A stretch of 64,000 nucleotides of DNA from Parachitinimonas caeni. Its GTDB lineage: Bacteria > Pseudomonadota > Gammaproteobacteria > Burkholderiales > Chitinimonadaceae. The DNA lies in the NCBI RefSeq assembly GCF_030129945.1, contig NZ_JARRAF010000005.1:62001-126000 (forward strand), read 5' to 3'. This document shows positions 45,544-54,780 of this stretch, piece by piece. The position numbers were made by a program, and so were the translations under genes. Under the pieces are notes generated by a model that was not told the DNA's origin, did not search any database, and saw only the letters and a list, made by a program, of their open reading frames with translations. Position 1 is the first letter of the stretch. Each line of letters begins with the position of its first letter.

Positions 45544-46520
45544 GCGGCGTGCTCCTCGGCAGTGTGGCGGCGGTAGAGTTTGAGCACCAGCGTCACCGTT
45601 GCGGCCAGCATGCCGGCTGCTACCAGGCCGATCAGCATCAGGTGGCCCAGAATGTCGTGGCTGTCTGAGTTATGAAGCAGTAGCCGGCTGATGCCGCAGA
45701 CCAGAAGCGTATTGAAGCTGAGTGCGGCGAGGCTGACGCCATAAATATCGAAAGCTTGCCGGCTGGCCGAGACGGCTGCCAGCAGCAGGGTGGCAATCAG
45801 GCCGAGCCAATAGTGCAAGGAGACATCATGATCGAACAGCCCGCACAGGGCCAGAAAGCTGAAGGTGCCCAGGCATAGGGTGATGGCCGTTCGCAGCGAC
45901 CAGACGCCCGCACCGCTGAAGCGTTGACACAAGGGGCCGAGCCACAATACCAGCAACAGGCTGGCTAACCAGCCGGCGGTGTGGGCGGGCAGATCTTCGG
46001 TGGAAAAGTGCCAGCGATGGCCGATATGGGCATGAACCCATAATGACACCCCGGTGCTGACAACCAGCGCCCAAGGCGCCCATAGCACGTCACTGCGCAG
46101 GGCCAGACACAGCGGCAGGGCGAGTGCCGCCCAGAGCGCAAACAGCTGCCATGGGTCGGCGCCAGTCTGGTAGGTTTGGCCAAAATAGGCGAAAAGCCCA
46201 CCGATGCCGAGTAGTGATAACAAGCCCAGTGGCGCACGGCCAGCCGGGCGCAGCAAAGCGCCGATTCCGGTAGCCAGCACAAATGTCTGCAGCAGGCCAA
46301 AGCGTCCGAAGCGGCCAAAAGTTTCCCAGTTTGCGGCAATCCACAAAATCACCCCGAAGCCGCCCAATGCGGCAGCAAAGATGGCAATGCCACGCGGCAG
46401 CCAGTGCTCCAACCCTGCAGGTTCGGTCTCCAGATCGCCTAGTTGTAGCAAACGCTGCAGGGTTGGGCCATCAAGCTGATGGCGGGCCGCAATTTGATAA
46501 AGCTCTGTACGTAAAGACAT
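45540..46520 (-). CDS. DUF2157 membrane protein
   Basis: 326 residues. An N-terminal cytoplasmic helix-turn segment (YQIAARHQLDGPTLQRLLQL) precedes about ten spans starting GIAIFAAALGGFGVILWIAA; this is the DUF2157 pattern. It overlaps the DUF4401-GDYXXLXY gene (ATGA). The two-gene unit is known across proteobacteria, without an assigned role. The GDYXXLXY partner is exported or faces the periplasm, so a membrane complex is likely. Confidence 0.85.
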   Translation of the reverse strand: MSLRTELYQIAARHQLDGPTLQRLLQLGDLETEPAGLEHWLPRGIAIFAAALGGFGVILWIAANWETFGRFGRFGLLQTFVLATGIGALLRPAGRAPLGLLSLLGIGGLFAYFGQTYQTGADPWQLFALWAALALPLCLALRSDVLWAPWALVVSTGVSLWVHAHIGHRWHFSTEDLPAHTAGWLASLLLVLWLGPLCQRFSGAGVWSLRTAITLCLGTFSFLALCGLFDHDVSLHYWLGLIATLLLAAVSASRQAFDIYGVSLAALSFNTLLVCGISRLLLHNSDSHDILGHLMLIGLVAAGMLAATVTLVLKLYRRHTAEEHAA

Positions 46521-46844
46521 CCACTGCCTCCATGGTCAGAATCCGGCGGTCTGGCGGGCCATTGGAAGGCGCTGCCGGCAGCCGGTCACGGGTTCATGTT
46601 AACCCGGTATTGATCTGCGGTAATCAGAGGATGGGTAAGCAATGCTTGCCTGCCGGCCAAAGCTGACCGGGTAACGCCACAGCAGCTGGCTCCATTGCAG
46701 CTCTCCACTTGTGCGGCGCAAGCCAGACGGGCGCGCTGGCGTGCTTGAAAGGTGAGGCTCTCGCCATCGCCCAGCCATGAAAAAAGCCGGCGTTAAGCCG
46801 GCTTTTCCGTGTCTTGCTGCTGCGTGAACTGACGAGCTTGCCGA
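46521..46844. other. Intergenic region after the collagenase gene
   Basis: 324 bases. It holds the collagenase terminator (46783-46807) and, nearer 46521, the promoter region of the DUF2157 gene. No repeat copy is seen. Confidence 0.55.
46783..46807 (-). terminator. Terminator of the collagenase gene
   Basis: Stem AAAAGCCGGC / GCCGGCTTTT with loop GTTAA, then T-rich on the minus strand. Confidence 0.9.
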
Positions 46845-49493
46845 TTACCGCCAGTAAGCCTTGGCGCGGCCATCGGTCGATACCCAGGGGCGCGACTCGG
46901 TGCAGCGGGCAGGATGGCAGCTGCCACCATACAGGCCATAGTCGCTGACCGACTTGCCATCGACCCACACACTCAAGCTATAGCTGCGGCCATCAAGCGT
47001 GGCTGTCGAGCCATTCCAATATTGATGGTATTCGCTGAAGCTGCTGGCGGGCTTGCTGCCACCACTGTTGCTGCCGCTACTGCCGGTGCCGCCAACCTCC
47101 TGCCAATACGCGCTGACCCGGCCATCGCTGGTGCGGAAAGGGGTGCCGGCACCGCACAGGTCTGGCGAGCAGGAGCCGCCATACAGGCCGTAACTATTGC
47201 TGATGGTGCCATCGACCCGCACATTGAACGCATAGATCTTGCCGCTGAAGCTGGCCTGATCACCATGCCGGTACTGGCTGTAGGCATCAAATGCCTTGAC
47301 GCTGGAGGGGGTGGTATTGCCGCCGGTTCCTCCCTTGCCAGCCTCGGAGGTGATCCAGTAAGCCATCACCCGGCCATCAGTGGAGCGGAAAGTGCTGCCG
47401 CCCGGAGCAACCGTCGAGCCATACAGGCCGTAATTGCCGGCCTGCACCCCGTCTACCAGCACGATCAAGGTATAGCTCTTGCCATTGAGCTGGGTCTGGT
47501 CGTTGTTGAAATACTGCTTCTTCGCGTCGAATGTGGTGTTACCGCTGCTGCCTCCGCTGCCCCCCCCAGAGCTGCCGCCTGTCGAGCCCCCTCCTGAGTT
47601 GCCATTTCCGGCGCCCTTGCCGTTGTTCCGACCGCCTGCGTAGCGGGCGCCTGCAAAGCTGCCGCCGTTTTCCACCGTGCCGAGCCAGCTGTAGAACTCG
47701 TTGTCGTAACGGGTGCCGATTTTCTCGAACAGCACCTTGCCGTACTCGTCGTACTTACCGACACGCATATGCTGCGCCATCAGCTCGACATCATCGCGGT
47801 GACGCTCGAACATAAAGCGCATAGCGAGATAACCCCAGTTATAAGCACGGCTCTGGTAATCGGCCATTTCGTAGGTATTACGGAAAATCGTGCTGAGCGG
47901 ATAGGTTTTCAGACGCGCTGCGGCAATTGCTTCGGGGTAATCATTCTCATGCGAGAAATATTCGGCGATGCCTTCCATCCACCAGACAATCGGCTGGCCA
48001 GACCAATAGGCTTTGCCATAGTTCTCGATATTGTAGATATTATCAAGATAGTGAATGAATTCATGTTTCAGATTCCAGATCAGTGGCTGCCCATCTTTAT
48101 GGTAGGCATAAAACCGCTGGATATTACCAGGCTGCGATGGGTCGCCTTCCATGGTAATACCGCCATTATTGGTGTCGATAGCGTAAATTGCACCGCCATA
48201 TTTTGAATATTCCGACTTGCTCTTGAAAGCAATGACTTCCAGGCCACCATCGTATTTGGTAGGGATGGCATTATTATTGCGCGGGTCTTTATTGCCGAAT
48301 AGCGAATATCCAAACAGCTTGTGCTCATCTTCCAGTAACTGACAAGCCAAAGCCAGGTCGGATTGAGAATATCCCTGAGACTTGATTTTAATGGTGGGGC
48401 TGCATTGGCGAGAGGAGGTCAATACGGCGGCTTCCCACTTCTCCTTGGCATTACAAGTACCATAGTAATTACAATTGTCGCCATCATTCTCTTTGATTTT
48501 ACGTGCGGCATATAACCAGATGGATTCCCCTCGACCAAATAGTGCGGTTTCAGACAAGGCTTTTCTGACTAAAGGCCGGGCATGGGTTTTCAATTCCGGG
48601 AATTCGAGCATGCCGGCAATAACGCCCATGGCAGCGGATAAGACATATTCGTTCTGGGTGCCAATCAGCTTGCTATTGGCGTTGTAAAAGTCGTTGGCGG
48701 CGTAGAGATAGGAGGTATCACGGCGCAGGGCTGCGGTGCCGGCCTTGTCGTAGTAATAAAGGCCATCAAATAGCCTGAGCAGCTCATAGATCGCGGCGGC
48801 CGTGCCATTCTTTTGTACGAATTCACCTCGGGCATCATTCAGCTTTGCCTTGAGGGTTGGCATGAAATAGCCGTAGTCCTTGGTATGCGAAATCAGTTTG
48901 TAGGCACTTTGCATCACGTCACCATTTTGCCAGGTGACGGCGCGTGAACCATAAGAGGCAAATAAGCGATCAAGACCCGCACGAATTTCGAGTTTCAAAG
49001 TCTCGCTGAACGTGGCATTGCCTTGGGGGTTATTGGTTGCGCGATAGTAATAACCCGCTCGCAGGTATTCCTGAATATCGAGAATATTATCGCTATTGCT
49101 GCCATCGTAATTACGGGCCAGATTACGGAATTCACTCGCCATCGTCATCATTTGTTCTTCACTGAACAAATAGTTGGCAGTGGCCGCACTGACGTTGAAT
49201 AAGGCGCGTGAGCAATCAGAAGTTTTTACTTTTTCAACCAGCTGAGCACCACGATAAGCGGTCAGGGCATCCGGGCTGCATTTGCTGGCGGTAAATGCCA
49301 TTTGCTCGCGCTGGCGCTGAAAAACATTCCCAGCATGTTCCTGAGCATGATCTTCTGCGTGGCTGGTAATTTCTGGCCTGGGTTTAATTCTGGCATTTTT
49401 CGGTAATGCCATATCGGCATGCGCTGCGCCAGAAAGAAACGTGGCGATGGCAAATATACGGGCAATACTTTGGGGACTGAAAGTTGCTTGCAT
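46845..49493 (-). CDS. Secreted microbial collagenase (M9) with three C-terminal repeat domains
   Basis: 882 residues. A signal peptide (about 1-26, cleavage after SGAAHA) is followed by an activator-like helical domain (about 70-400) and the peptidase domain with HEFIH (477-481) and Glu 507 in WWMEGIAEYFS as the third zinc ligand, the M9 pattern. A Gly/Ser linker (about 622-652) leads to three repeats of about 62 residues (655-714, 735-797, 819-882) separated by Gly/Ser/Thr linkers. Each repeat ends in YGLYG, then S-x-DGR-x2-AYW; repeats 2 and 3 add two Cys. They may bind substrate. Terminator at 46783. Confidence 0.92.
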   Translation of the reverse strand: MQATFSPQSIARIFAIATFLSGAAHADMALPKNARIKPRPEITSHAEDHAQEHAGNVFQRQREQMAFTASKCSPDALTAYRGAQLVEKVKTSDCSRALFNVSAATANYLFSEEQMMTMASEFRNLARNYDGSNSDNILDIQEYLRAGYYYRATNNPQGNATFSETLKLEIRAGLDRLFASYGSRAVTWQNGDVMQSAYKLISHTKDYGYFMPTLKAKLNDARGEFVQKNGTAAAIYELLRLFDGLYYYDKAGTAALRRDTSYLYAANDFYNANSKLIGTQNEYVLSAAMGVIAGMLEFPELKTHARPLVRKALSETALFGRGESIWLYAARKIKENDGDNCNYYGTCNAKEKWEAAVLTSSRQCSPTIKIKSQGYSQSDLALACQLLEDEHKLFGYSLFGNKDPRNNNAIPTKYDGGLEVIAFKSKSEYSKYGGAIYAIDTNNGGITMEGDPSQPGNIQRFYAYHKDGQPLIWNLKHEFIHYLDNIYNIENYGKAYWSGQPIVWWMEGIAEYFSHENDYPEAIAAARLKTYPLSTIFRNTYEMADYQSRAYNWGYLAMRFMFERHRDDVELMAQHMRVGKYDEYGKVLFEKIGTRYDNEFYSWLGTVENGGSFAGARYAGGRNNGKGAGNGNSGGGSTGGSSGGGSGGSSGNTTFDAKKQYFNNDQTQLNGKSYTLIVLVDGVQAGNYGLYGSTVAPGGSTFRSTDGRVMAYWITSEAGKGGTGGNTTPSSVKAFDAYSQYRHGDQASFSGKIYAFNVRVDGTISNSYGLYGGSCSPDLCGAGTPFRTSDGRVSAYWQEVGGTGSSGSNSGGSKPASSFSEYHQYWNGSTATLDGRSYSLSVWVDGKSVSDYGLYGGSCHPARCTESRPWVSTDGRAKAYWR

Positions 49494-50149
49494 GGGAGAA
49501 TCTCTGTGTCAAGTTTAAATAAACGACACGATATTGATCCTGCATTTACTAGACGTCATTGCACTGCGACCTCTCCGTCTAAAGGGCCAGTCAGATACCT
49601 GTTTGCTGGTGACGTATCATCCACGCCCCGCTGCAGTGTTCTGGTGGTCCTTACAAATCCATCCATGACCCGGCTATGCTGGCGCGCTGATTCCCTGATT
49701 GGACAGCAGCGCCATCAAAGCCTGACTCGATCTGGTCTTCTCGCCTTTCTGGGCGGCGCCGGGAGCCTGCAGGATGGTTGTGTAGAACAATATCGTCATA
49801 AAAGAGCGAGTCGCCATATTTTATTTTATTGTCATTATTGTCAAGCATTATATGCATATTGCATTTTTGAAGTTTAAGAATATTTTTATTTGAATCATTG
49901 GGTTAGGTATGTTGTTGGGCAGTTTGACTTGTAAGCTTTTTGCAAGGTTTACGGCGATCTGGTAGATGCTTGTCCTGCGGATCGTGAATGGAAACTGCAA
50001 GCAGTTGGGCGTGCAGGTGCACTTTTTTGCAACGGTTTGGTCACATGGCAGCGTTACGCTATGCCGCCTCTGAAGGCTGCTCCTGCCAGGTTTCCGGCTG
50101 GTTGGCCGCACAGGTCCGCCTTAACTCAACTCTTCTCTCAAGGTTTTTC
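49494..50149. other. Divergent region collagenase / phytase
   Basis: 656 bases without a gene. The part around 49805-49915 is clearly more A/T-rich than its surroundings (TTTTATTTTATTGTCATTAT) and probably holds promoters for one or both genes. Short frames here lack ribosome-binding sites. Confidence 0.5.
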
Positions 50150-51469
50150 ATGTCTAACCGTTTGCTTCTGATAGTTGTTTTGTTGTCCAGCCTGGGGCTG
50201 ACTGCCTGCAAGATTAGTACCGAGCCCACCACACCTGAGCCGCTGGTCGCTAGTGTCGAGACACCCAATGAGGCGGCACCGTCTGATATGGATGATCCGG
50301 CTGTATGGGTGGCTGCCGAACGTCAGCGCAGCATGGTGATTGCGGCGGCCAAGGAAGGTGGCTGGCGGGTATACGATCTGGAAGGCAAAGCCCTGCAACA
50401 GTTTGTGCCGGGTGTGGATAGCAAGGGCAAACCGCTTAATCGCTTTAATAATGTTGATGTGCAGTACAACTTCAATCTGAACGGCAGACGGGTAGATCTG
50501 GCGGTATTCAGCGATCGCCGCCAAGACCGTCTGGCGATTTACAAGATTGATCGCGATGACCCCCGTGGCCCCTTGGTGAATGTGACGTCTCCGGAGATCA
50601 GCCGCCTGTTTCCCACCCGTCCCAACCCCGACGATCGCAGCAAGACCGTGGCGAATGCAGAGGATGGCAAAAATACGGCCTATGGTTTGGCGCTCTGGCG
50701 CGACCGGAGCAATGACCGGCTTTATGCGCTGGTCAACCAGAATAATGAAGCCATCATCGACCAGTGGGAGCTGGTGGCACGTCCCGACAATACGGTCAGC
50801 GCCCGGCCGGTGAAGAAGTGGCAGTTTGCCTACCAGTACAAGGGCCAGGATCTGACTCAGAAGAGCGAAACCGACCCGCAGAAGGATTTCAGTCCACAGT
50901 TTGAAGGCATGGTTGTGGACCAGCAGACTGGTATTCTGTATGCCGGCCAGGAAGATGTCGGCATCTGGCGTGTCAATCTGAAGACTGGCGTCGCAGAGGG
51001 CAAGCCGTTTTACGAGACCCGGACGTTTGATCCCCACAGCCGGATCGCCCGCGATGTCGAGGGTCTGACCATCTGGTACGGTCGCGACGGGCGTGGATAT
51101 TTGCTGGCATCCAGCCAGGGCAAGGCGCATGGCAAAGTACCCAACCCGACGCCGGGCCTGGACAACACCTTTGCCGTGTTTATGCGCGAGGGTGATAACG
51201 CACCGATAGGCAGCTTCTCGATCGGGGCCAATCGTGGCCTGGGCATTGATGCGGTGCAGGAAAGCGATGGGGCAGATATTTCGACCGTGGCATTGCCCGG
51301 TTTCCCGTTCGGGGTGCTGATCACGCAGGACGGGTATAACGATGATCTCAATCATCTCGATGGCACGGTAAAGGCCACCAACCTGAAATTCACGCCGTGG
51401 CAGCGGGTGGCCAATAGCTTTTCAAAGGCGCTGAGTACCGACAGCAACTACGATCCACGCAACCCTTGA
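50150..51469 (+). CDS. Beta-propeller phytase, lipoprotein
   Basis: Releases phosphate from phytate in a calcium-dependent way. 439 residues. The signal peptide ends in a lipobox, LSSLGLTACKI, so the mature protein is lipid-anchored, probably in the outer membrane. Propeller motifs: SDMDDPAVWVA, AVFSDRRQDRLAIYKID, FEGMVVDQQTGILYAGQEDV, DVEGLTIWYGRDGRGYLLAS and FGVLITQDGYNDDL. AAGG precedes ATG 50150. A stem-loop follows. It fits with the secreted collagenase as a scavenging function. Monocistronic. Confidence 0.9.
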   Translation: MSNRLLLIVVLLSSLGLTACKISTEPTTPEPLVASVETPNEAAPSDMDDPAVWVAAERQRSMVIAAAKEGGWRVYDLEGKALQQFVPGVDSKGKPLNRFNNVDVQYNFNLNGRRVDLAVFSDRRQDRLAIYKIDRDDPRGPLVNVTSPEISRLFPTRPNPDDRSKTVANAEDGKNTAYGLALWRDRSNDRLYALVNQNNEAIIDQWELVARPDNTVSARPVKKWQFAYQYKGQDLTQKSETDPQKDFSPQFEGMVVDQQTGILYAGQEDVGIWRVNLKTGVAEGKPFYETRTFDPHSRIARDVEGLTIWYGRDGRGYLLASSQGKAHGKVPNPTPGLDNTFAVFMREGDNAPIGSFSIGANRGLGIDAVQESDGADISTVALPGFPFGVLITQDGYNDDLNHLDGTVKATNLKFTPWQRVANSFSKALSTDSNYDPRNP

Positions 51470-51477
51470 TCTGGCTT

Positions 51478-51503
51478 GGCAACAGGGCATAGGCTCTGTT
51501 GCC
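51478..51503. terminator. Stem-loop after the phytase gene
   Basis: Stem GGCAACAG / CTGTTGCC with a 10-base loop, then TTTCACC. The right arm contains GGCTCTGTT, the complement of the repeat tail, so it may also be a worn repeat copy. Confidence 0.6.
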
Positions 51504-51537
51504 TTTCACCATCAAGTGCCCTTGGGGGGCCTCCGCC

Positions 51538-52044
51538 ATGATCGACTTTCCGTTACAGCTTGATACCTCACGATTGCTCCTGCGCCAGTTCAAGCACGAC
51601 GATTGGGTGGGTCTGCATGATCACTACAGCGATGCTGAATGCACCCGCTTCACCTTCCGTCGGGCGCTGACCGAGGGCGAAAGCTGGCGCGCCATGAGCA
51701 GCATGGTGGGGCATTGGACGCTACGTGGATATGGGCCTTACGCGGTCGTTGAACGGAGTACTGGCAAGGTGGCGGGAGCAGTAGGGCTTTGGTATCCCAA
51801 TGATTGGCCGGAGCCGGAGATCAAATGGGCGTTGGCGAGACAGTTTTGGGGTAGGGGCTACGCGTCGGAGGCCGTCCGGGCGGTGCAGGCGCCGGCCCGC
51901 CAGCATCTGGGCAAGGCACCGATCAGTTTTATCAACGCCGAGAACGAACCCTCGATCCGGCTGGCGCTGGCGGTAGGAGCTACCCATGAAAAGACCGTGG
52001 AGTTCAGAGGCTCGCCCTGGCATGTCTATCGCCACCCAGGTTGA
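51538..52044 (+). CDS. GNAT family N-acetyltransferase
   Basis: 168 residues with the RimJ/RimL-like layout: LDTSRLLLRQFKHDDW at the start, the acetyl-CoA motif LARQFWGRGYASEAV, and INAENEPSIRLALAVGATHE, which ends in the C-terminal strand. The substrate is unknown; such proteins modify ribosomal proteins, antibiotics or small amines. ATG 51538 fits the family start better than the upstream ATG 51499. Repeat copy B begins 18 bases after the stop. Confidence 0.88.
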   Translation: MIDFPLQLDTSRLLLRQFKHDDWVGLHDHYSDAECTRFTFRRALTEGESWRAMSSMVGHWTLRGYGPYAVVERSTGKVAGAVGLWYPNDWPEPEIKWALARQFWGRGYASEAVRAVQAPARQHLGKAPISFINAENEPSIRLALAVGATHEKTVEFRGSPWHVYRHPG

Positions 52045-52061
52045 TCGGCAAAAGGACCTGA

Positions 52062-52138
52062 GCGCTGTTGCAATTTTGTTTTCGGATCGCGTTTCGTCGG
52101 ATTTGGGCCTGATGCAAGGAGAAAAACGCGCCGCCTAG
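52062..52138 (-). repeat. Dispersed intergenic repeat, copy 5 (long form)
   Basis: On the minus strand: TAGGCGGCGCG, a short variable part, CTTGCATCAGGCCCAAATCC, GACGAAACGCGATCCGAAAA and CAAAATTGCAACAGCGC. About 75 bases match the copy at 56151 closely. It starts 18 bases after the GNAT stop. Confidence 0.8.
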
Positions 52139-52215
52139 GGTAAGCCATGCGATTTCCCATCTGAGCGCACAGGCTATAAGGCTTGCGTTGCAAGCCAACA
52201 GCCTGGCCGTCAACG

Positions 52216-52242
52216 CAGCAGCAGGCCCAAATCCGACGAAAC
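52216..52242 (+). repeat. Partial dispersed repeat, inverted relative to copy 5
   Basis: GCAGCAGGCCCAAATCCGAC then GAAACC; identical over about 20 bases to copy 5 read in reverse. The rest of the unit is missing. Confidence 0.75.
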
Positions 52243-52377
52243 CCTTTTTCCCTGCAAGGGGGACGCCGTGGCTGTAAGCCCCTTTGCGGCAATAGCCACG
52301 CAAGGCCGGGGTCGTGAGGTGGGATCGCTTATTTAGCTCGCTAAACGGCACTTACTCGGCCTCGCCCAGCCCCAAAA

Positions 52378-52420
52378 CTCGGCCCAGCGCGACCGGAAAC
52401 AAAACACCAACAGAGCCTGG
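52378..52420 (+). repeat. Dispersed intergenic repeat, copy 6 (core form)
   Basis: CTCGGCCCAGCGCGACCGG, then AAACAAAACACCAACAGAGC and CTGG. The clearest example of the core-and-tail form shared with 6383 and 43858. Confidence 0.8.
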
Positions 52421-52486
52421 AAGATTGCCACTATTTAGGGTTGGCCCAGGCAATCGGTGAAATCGCTTGTGTGGCACATTTCAATA

Positions 52487-52512
52487 AAAAGCGGCTCGAT
52501 TGAGCCGCTTTT
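52487..52512. terminator. Terminator of the chemoreceptor gene
   Basis: Stem AAAAGCGGCTC / GAGCCGCTTTT with loop GATT; A/T-rich on both sides. Confidence 0.9.
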
Positions 52513-52548
52513 GCTTTGGTTTGATGTGTAGCAATAACGGGTTGAGGC

Positions 52549-54564
52549 TTAAAAAGAAAACCTCGCCGTAAACCCGGATAGCTGCTTGGCCAGATTTGAT
52601 AGATGCGCAGCGGCGGTGGCGACTTCGCGGGTGGCGAGGTCGTTTTCGTCTGCCATGGCGGCAATGCGCTCGACATTCTTGGCAATTTCCTCGTTGGCCT
52701 TGCTTTGCTCACGGACGGACGAAAAGATCTGCTCAACCCCGCTGCTGGATTGGGTAACCGCGCCGGCAGCCTCTTCCAGAATCGAGCTGAGCTCCTTCAG
52801 GGCATGCTGGCTTTCATTGAGCGAGTTGAGCCCCCGTGTGACCACTGCCGCTACCGAGCGTGACTGGCTGGCAATCTGCTCGGTGACAGCGCTGATCTGG
52901 CCGGCAGAGGTGCCGGATTTTTCAGCTAATTGCCGTACTTCATCGGCCACCACGGCAAAACCCCGGCCTTGCTCGCCAGCGCGGGCGGCCTCGATGGCCG
53001 CGTTGAGGGCCAGCAGATTGGTCTGTTCGGCCAGATTCTTCACTTGCCCGGTGAAGGTGGCGATCTGGTTGGTGCTATCCACAAAAGCCCGCACGCTGCT
53101 GGCGATTTCCTGCACATCGCGGTTCAGAGCAGCCATGGCATCGCTCATGGCATGCAGTCCTTCCTGCCCGGCGCGCGTGCCGCTCAGACCTTGGGCGGAA
53201 GCCTCGGCGGCATCGCTGGCGTGGTCGGCTACCATGCTGATGCTGACGGCAACCTGCTGAACTGCAGCCGCAGTGGTGGCCGAAGCATCTTTCTGCGCCC
53301 GCGATGCGGTGGCTACCTGATCGGATGTCTGTGCGAGCTGGGTGGCGTCTTCGGCTACCTGCAGCGATGAATCGACCATACCCTGCAAAACGGTGGCGAG
53401 GCGGCCGGACGTTTCAGAAATCGCCATCAACAAGGCGCCGGCTTCATCTTCGCTATGCGGCTTGGGGCGATAGGTAAAGTCGCCATCGGCCAGCTTGCGC
53501 GCGGCGTAGACGGCCTCGGACAGCGGCTTGCTGACGGTGCTGCGGATGGTTAGCCAGAGCAGGCTGCTCAGCAGCAACAGTAAAGCTACCGTGCCGCCGA
53601 TCAAAACCAGCTGCACATGGCGGGCGCCAGCCAGAAATTCGTCTTTGACACCCACCACGACGATGCGCCAGTTCCATTCAGGCAAGGATGACCATGCTGC
53701 CAGCGTGTTGCCGAGCTTCGGGTCGTGATATTCGAGTTTGCCTTCGGGTTTGCTCAGAATCTCGCTGATGTAGGCGAAGCCATCGGCGTCTTTGGCGTCT
53801 TTGATCACTTCCCCTTCGGTGCCTGGGTGCAAAACCACCGTGCCGGCAGACTTGGTGCTGCTGTCGATGGCGAATACATAGCCGCTCTGGCCGATACGCA
53901 GTGCCCCCAGCTTGCTCTTCAGGGCTTTTAGCCCCTCCGTAAAATCAAGGCCAATGTAGCGGGCCGCTACCACTTTGCCCGCATCGTCTTTGACCGGCTC
54001 GTAGCCTGTCATATAGTCGCGCCCAAACAATCTGGCTTTGCCGATGTAGCTGTCCCCGCGTAGCAACAAGGGATAGGCTGGGTGATCGTGAGCGAGGATG
54101 GTGCCAACAGCACGATCACCATTTTCTTTCTTCACCGACGTGGCCACCCGAACGAAGTCCTCGCCCTTGCGCACAAAAATGGTGGCAGTGCTGCCTGTGA
54201 TCTGCGTAAAGGCATCTACCTTGGCGAAGTTGAGGTTCTGCACTTCGCCATTGGCCTGCAGGCTGGGGGTTTCATGCTCGCCCACTTTGACCACATTGCC
54301 GGCATCGACCGTGATCGGGCCGAGTTTGTCTTTCAGAACGGAGAGTAAGCGCGCCGACTGCTCGGACAGGCTGTCGTTGTATGCCTTGGTCAGATCGGTC
54401 GCCAGCCGGTTGAGGGCGCTGACTTCCTCATTGGCGATATGCATGAAGGCATTGGTGATGAGCTGCGAGGCAATCAAGGTCGCCAGTGACATGGCTACCA
54501 GCAGGGTGAGTGCCTGACCAAAGATCAGCTTGCCGCCGATCGACAGTTTTCGATAAACACGCAT
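52549..54564 (-). CDS. Methyl-accepting chemotaxis protein with periplasmic Cache domain
   Basis: 671 residues. Span 1 lies at about 13-35; the periplasmic Cache_3-Cache_2-like sensor fills about 40-300 ([48 protein letters not shown]); span 2 is near 312-332 ([20 protein letters not shown]). A HAMP domain follows, then the signalling hairpin with [20 protein letters not shown]. It senses a small ligand and controls CheA. GGGAGAAG precedes ATG 54564. No che genes are near. Terminator at 52487. Confidence 0.94.
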   Translation of the reverse strand: MRVYRKLSIGGKLIFGQALTLLVAMSLATLIASQLITNAFMHIANEEVSALNRLATDLTKAYNDSLSEQSARLLSVLKDKLGPITVDAGNVVKVGEHETPSLQANGEVQNLNFAKVDAFTQITGSTATIFVRKGEDFVRVATSVKKENGDRAVGTILAHDHPAYPLLLRGDSYIGKARLFGRDYMTGYEPVKDDAGKVVAARYIGLDFTEGLKALKSKLGALRIGQSGYVFAIDSSTKSAGTVVLHPGTEGEVIKDAKDADGFAYISEILSKPEGKLEYHDPKLGNTLAAWSSLPEWNWRIVVVGVKDEFLAGARHVQLVLIGGTVALLLLLSSLLWLTIRSTVSKPLSEAVYAARKLADGDFTYRPKPHSEDEAGALLMAISETSGRLATVLQGMVDSSLQVAEDATQLAQTSDQVATASRAQKDASATTAAAVQQVAVSISMVADHASDAAEASAQGLSGTRAGQEGLHAMSDAMAALNRDVQEIASSVRAFVDSTNQIATFTGQVKNLAEQTNLLALNAAIEAARAGEQGRGFAVVADEVRQLAEKSGTSAGQISAVTEQIASQSRSVAAVVTRGLNSLNESQHALKELSSILEEAAGAVTQSSSGVEQIFSSVREQSKANEEIAKNVERIAAMADENDLATREVATAAAHLSNLAKQLSGFTARFSF

Positions 54565-54780
54565 GAGACTTCTCCCAACAAAGACAATCAAAGTTCTTCA
54601 TCGAGCCGAGGCAGTGAGCGAGTTTTTTGAATGTTTATGGTGCTTCGGCGGGCTGATGCGAATCCGGCTACCGATGCAGGTAGCGGGCGGCCCGGTGATA
54701 TTGCTTCAAGCTGGTTACAAATGGCCGGGCGAAATAGGCACTCAATTACTATAGACAGCATTCTGCAAGTTTGAACCTCT

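Larger units (their letters stand above)
52045..52548. other. Intergenic region with three repeat copies
   Basis: 504 bases. It holds an inverted pair of the dispersed repeat (52062-52138 minus, 52216-52242 plus), another copy at 52378-52420, and the chemoreceptor terminator (52487-52512). A small hairpin GGCTTGC / GCAAGCC lies between the arms of the inverted pair (near 52180-52196). Confidence 0.7.

Noticed and set aside
49419-49877. 152-codon plus frame overlapping the collagenase start
   Set aside because: Shadow of the collagenase signal peptide region and intergenic sequence; no motif.
50138-51355. 405-codon open frame on the minus strand
   Set aside because: Opposite the phytase gene, which has clear family motifs and a lipobox; the antisense translation matches nothing familiar.
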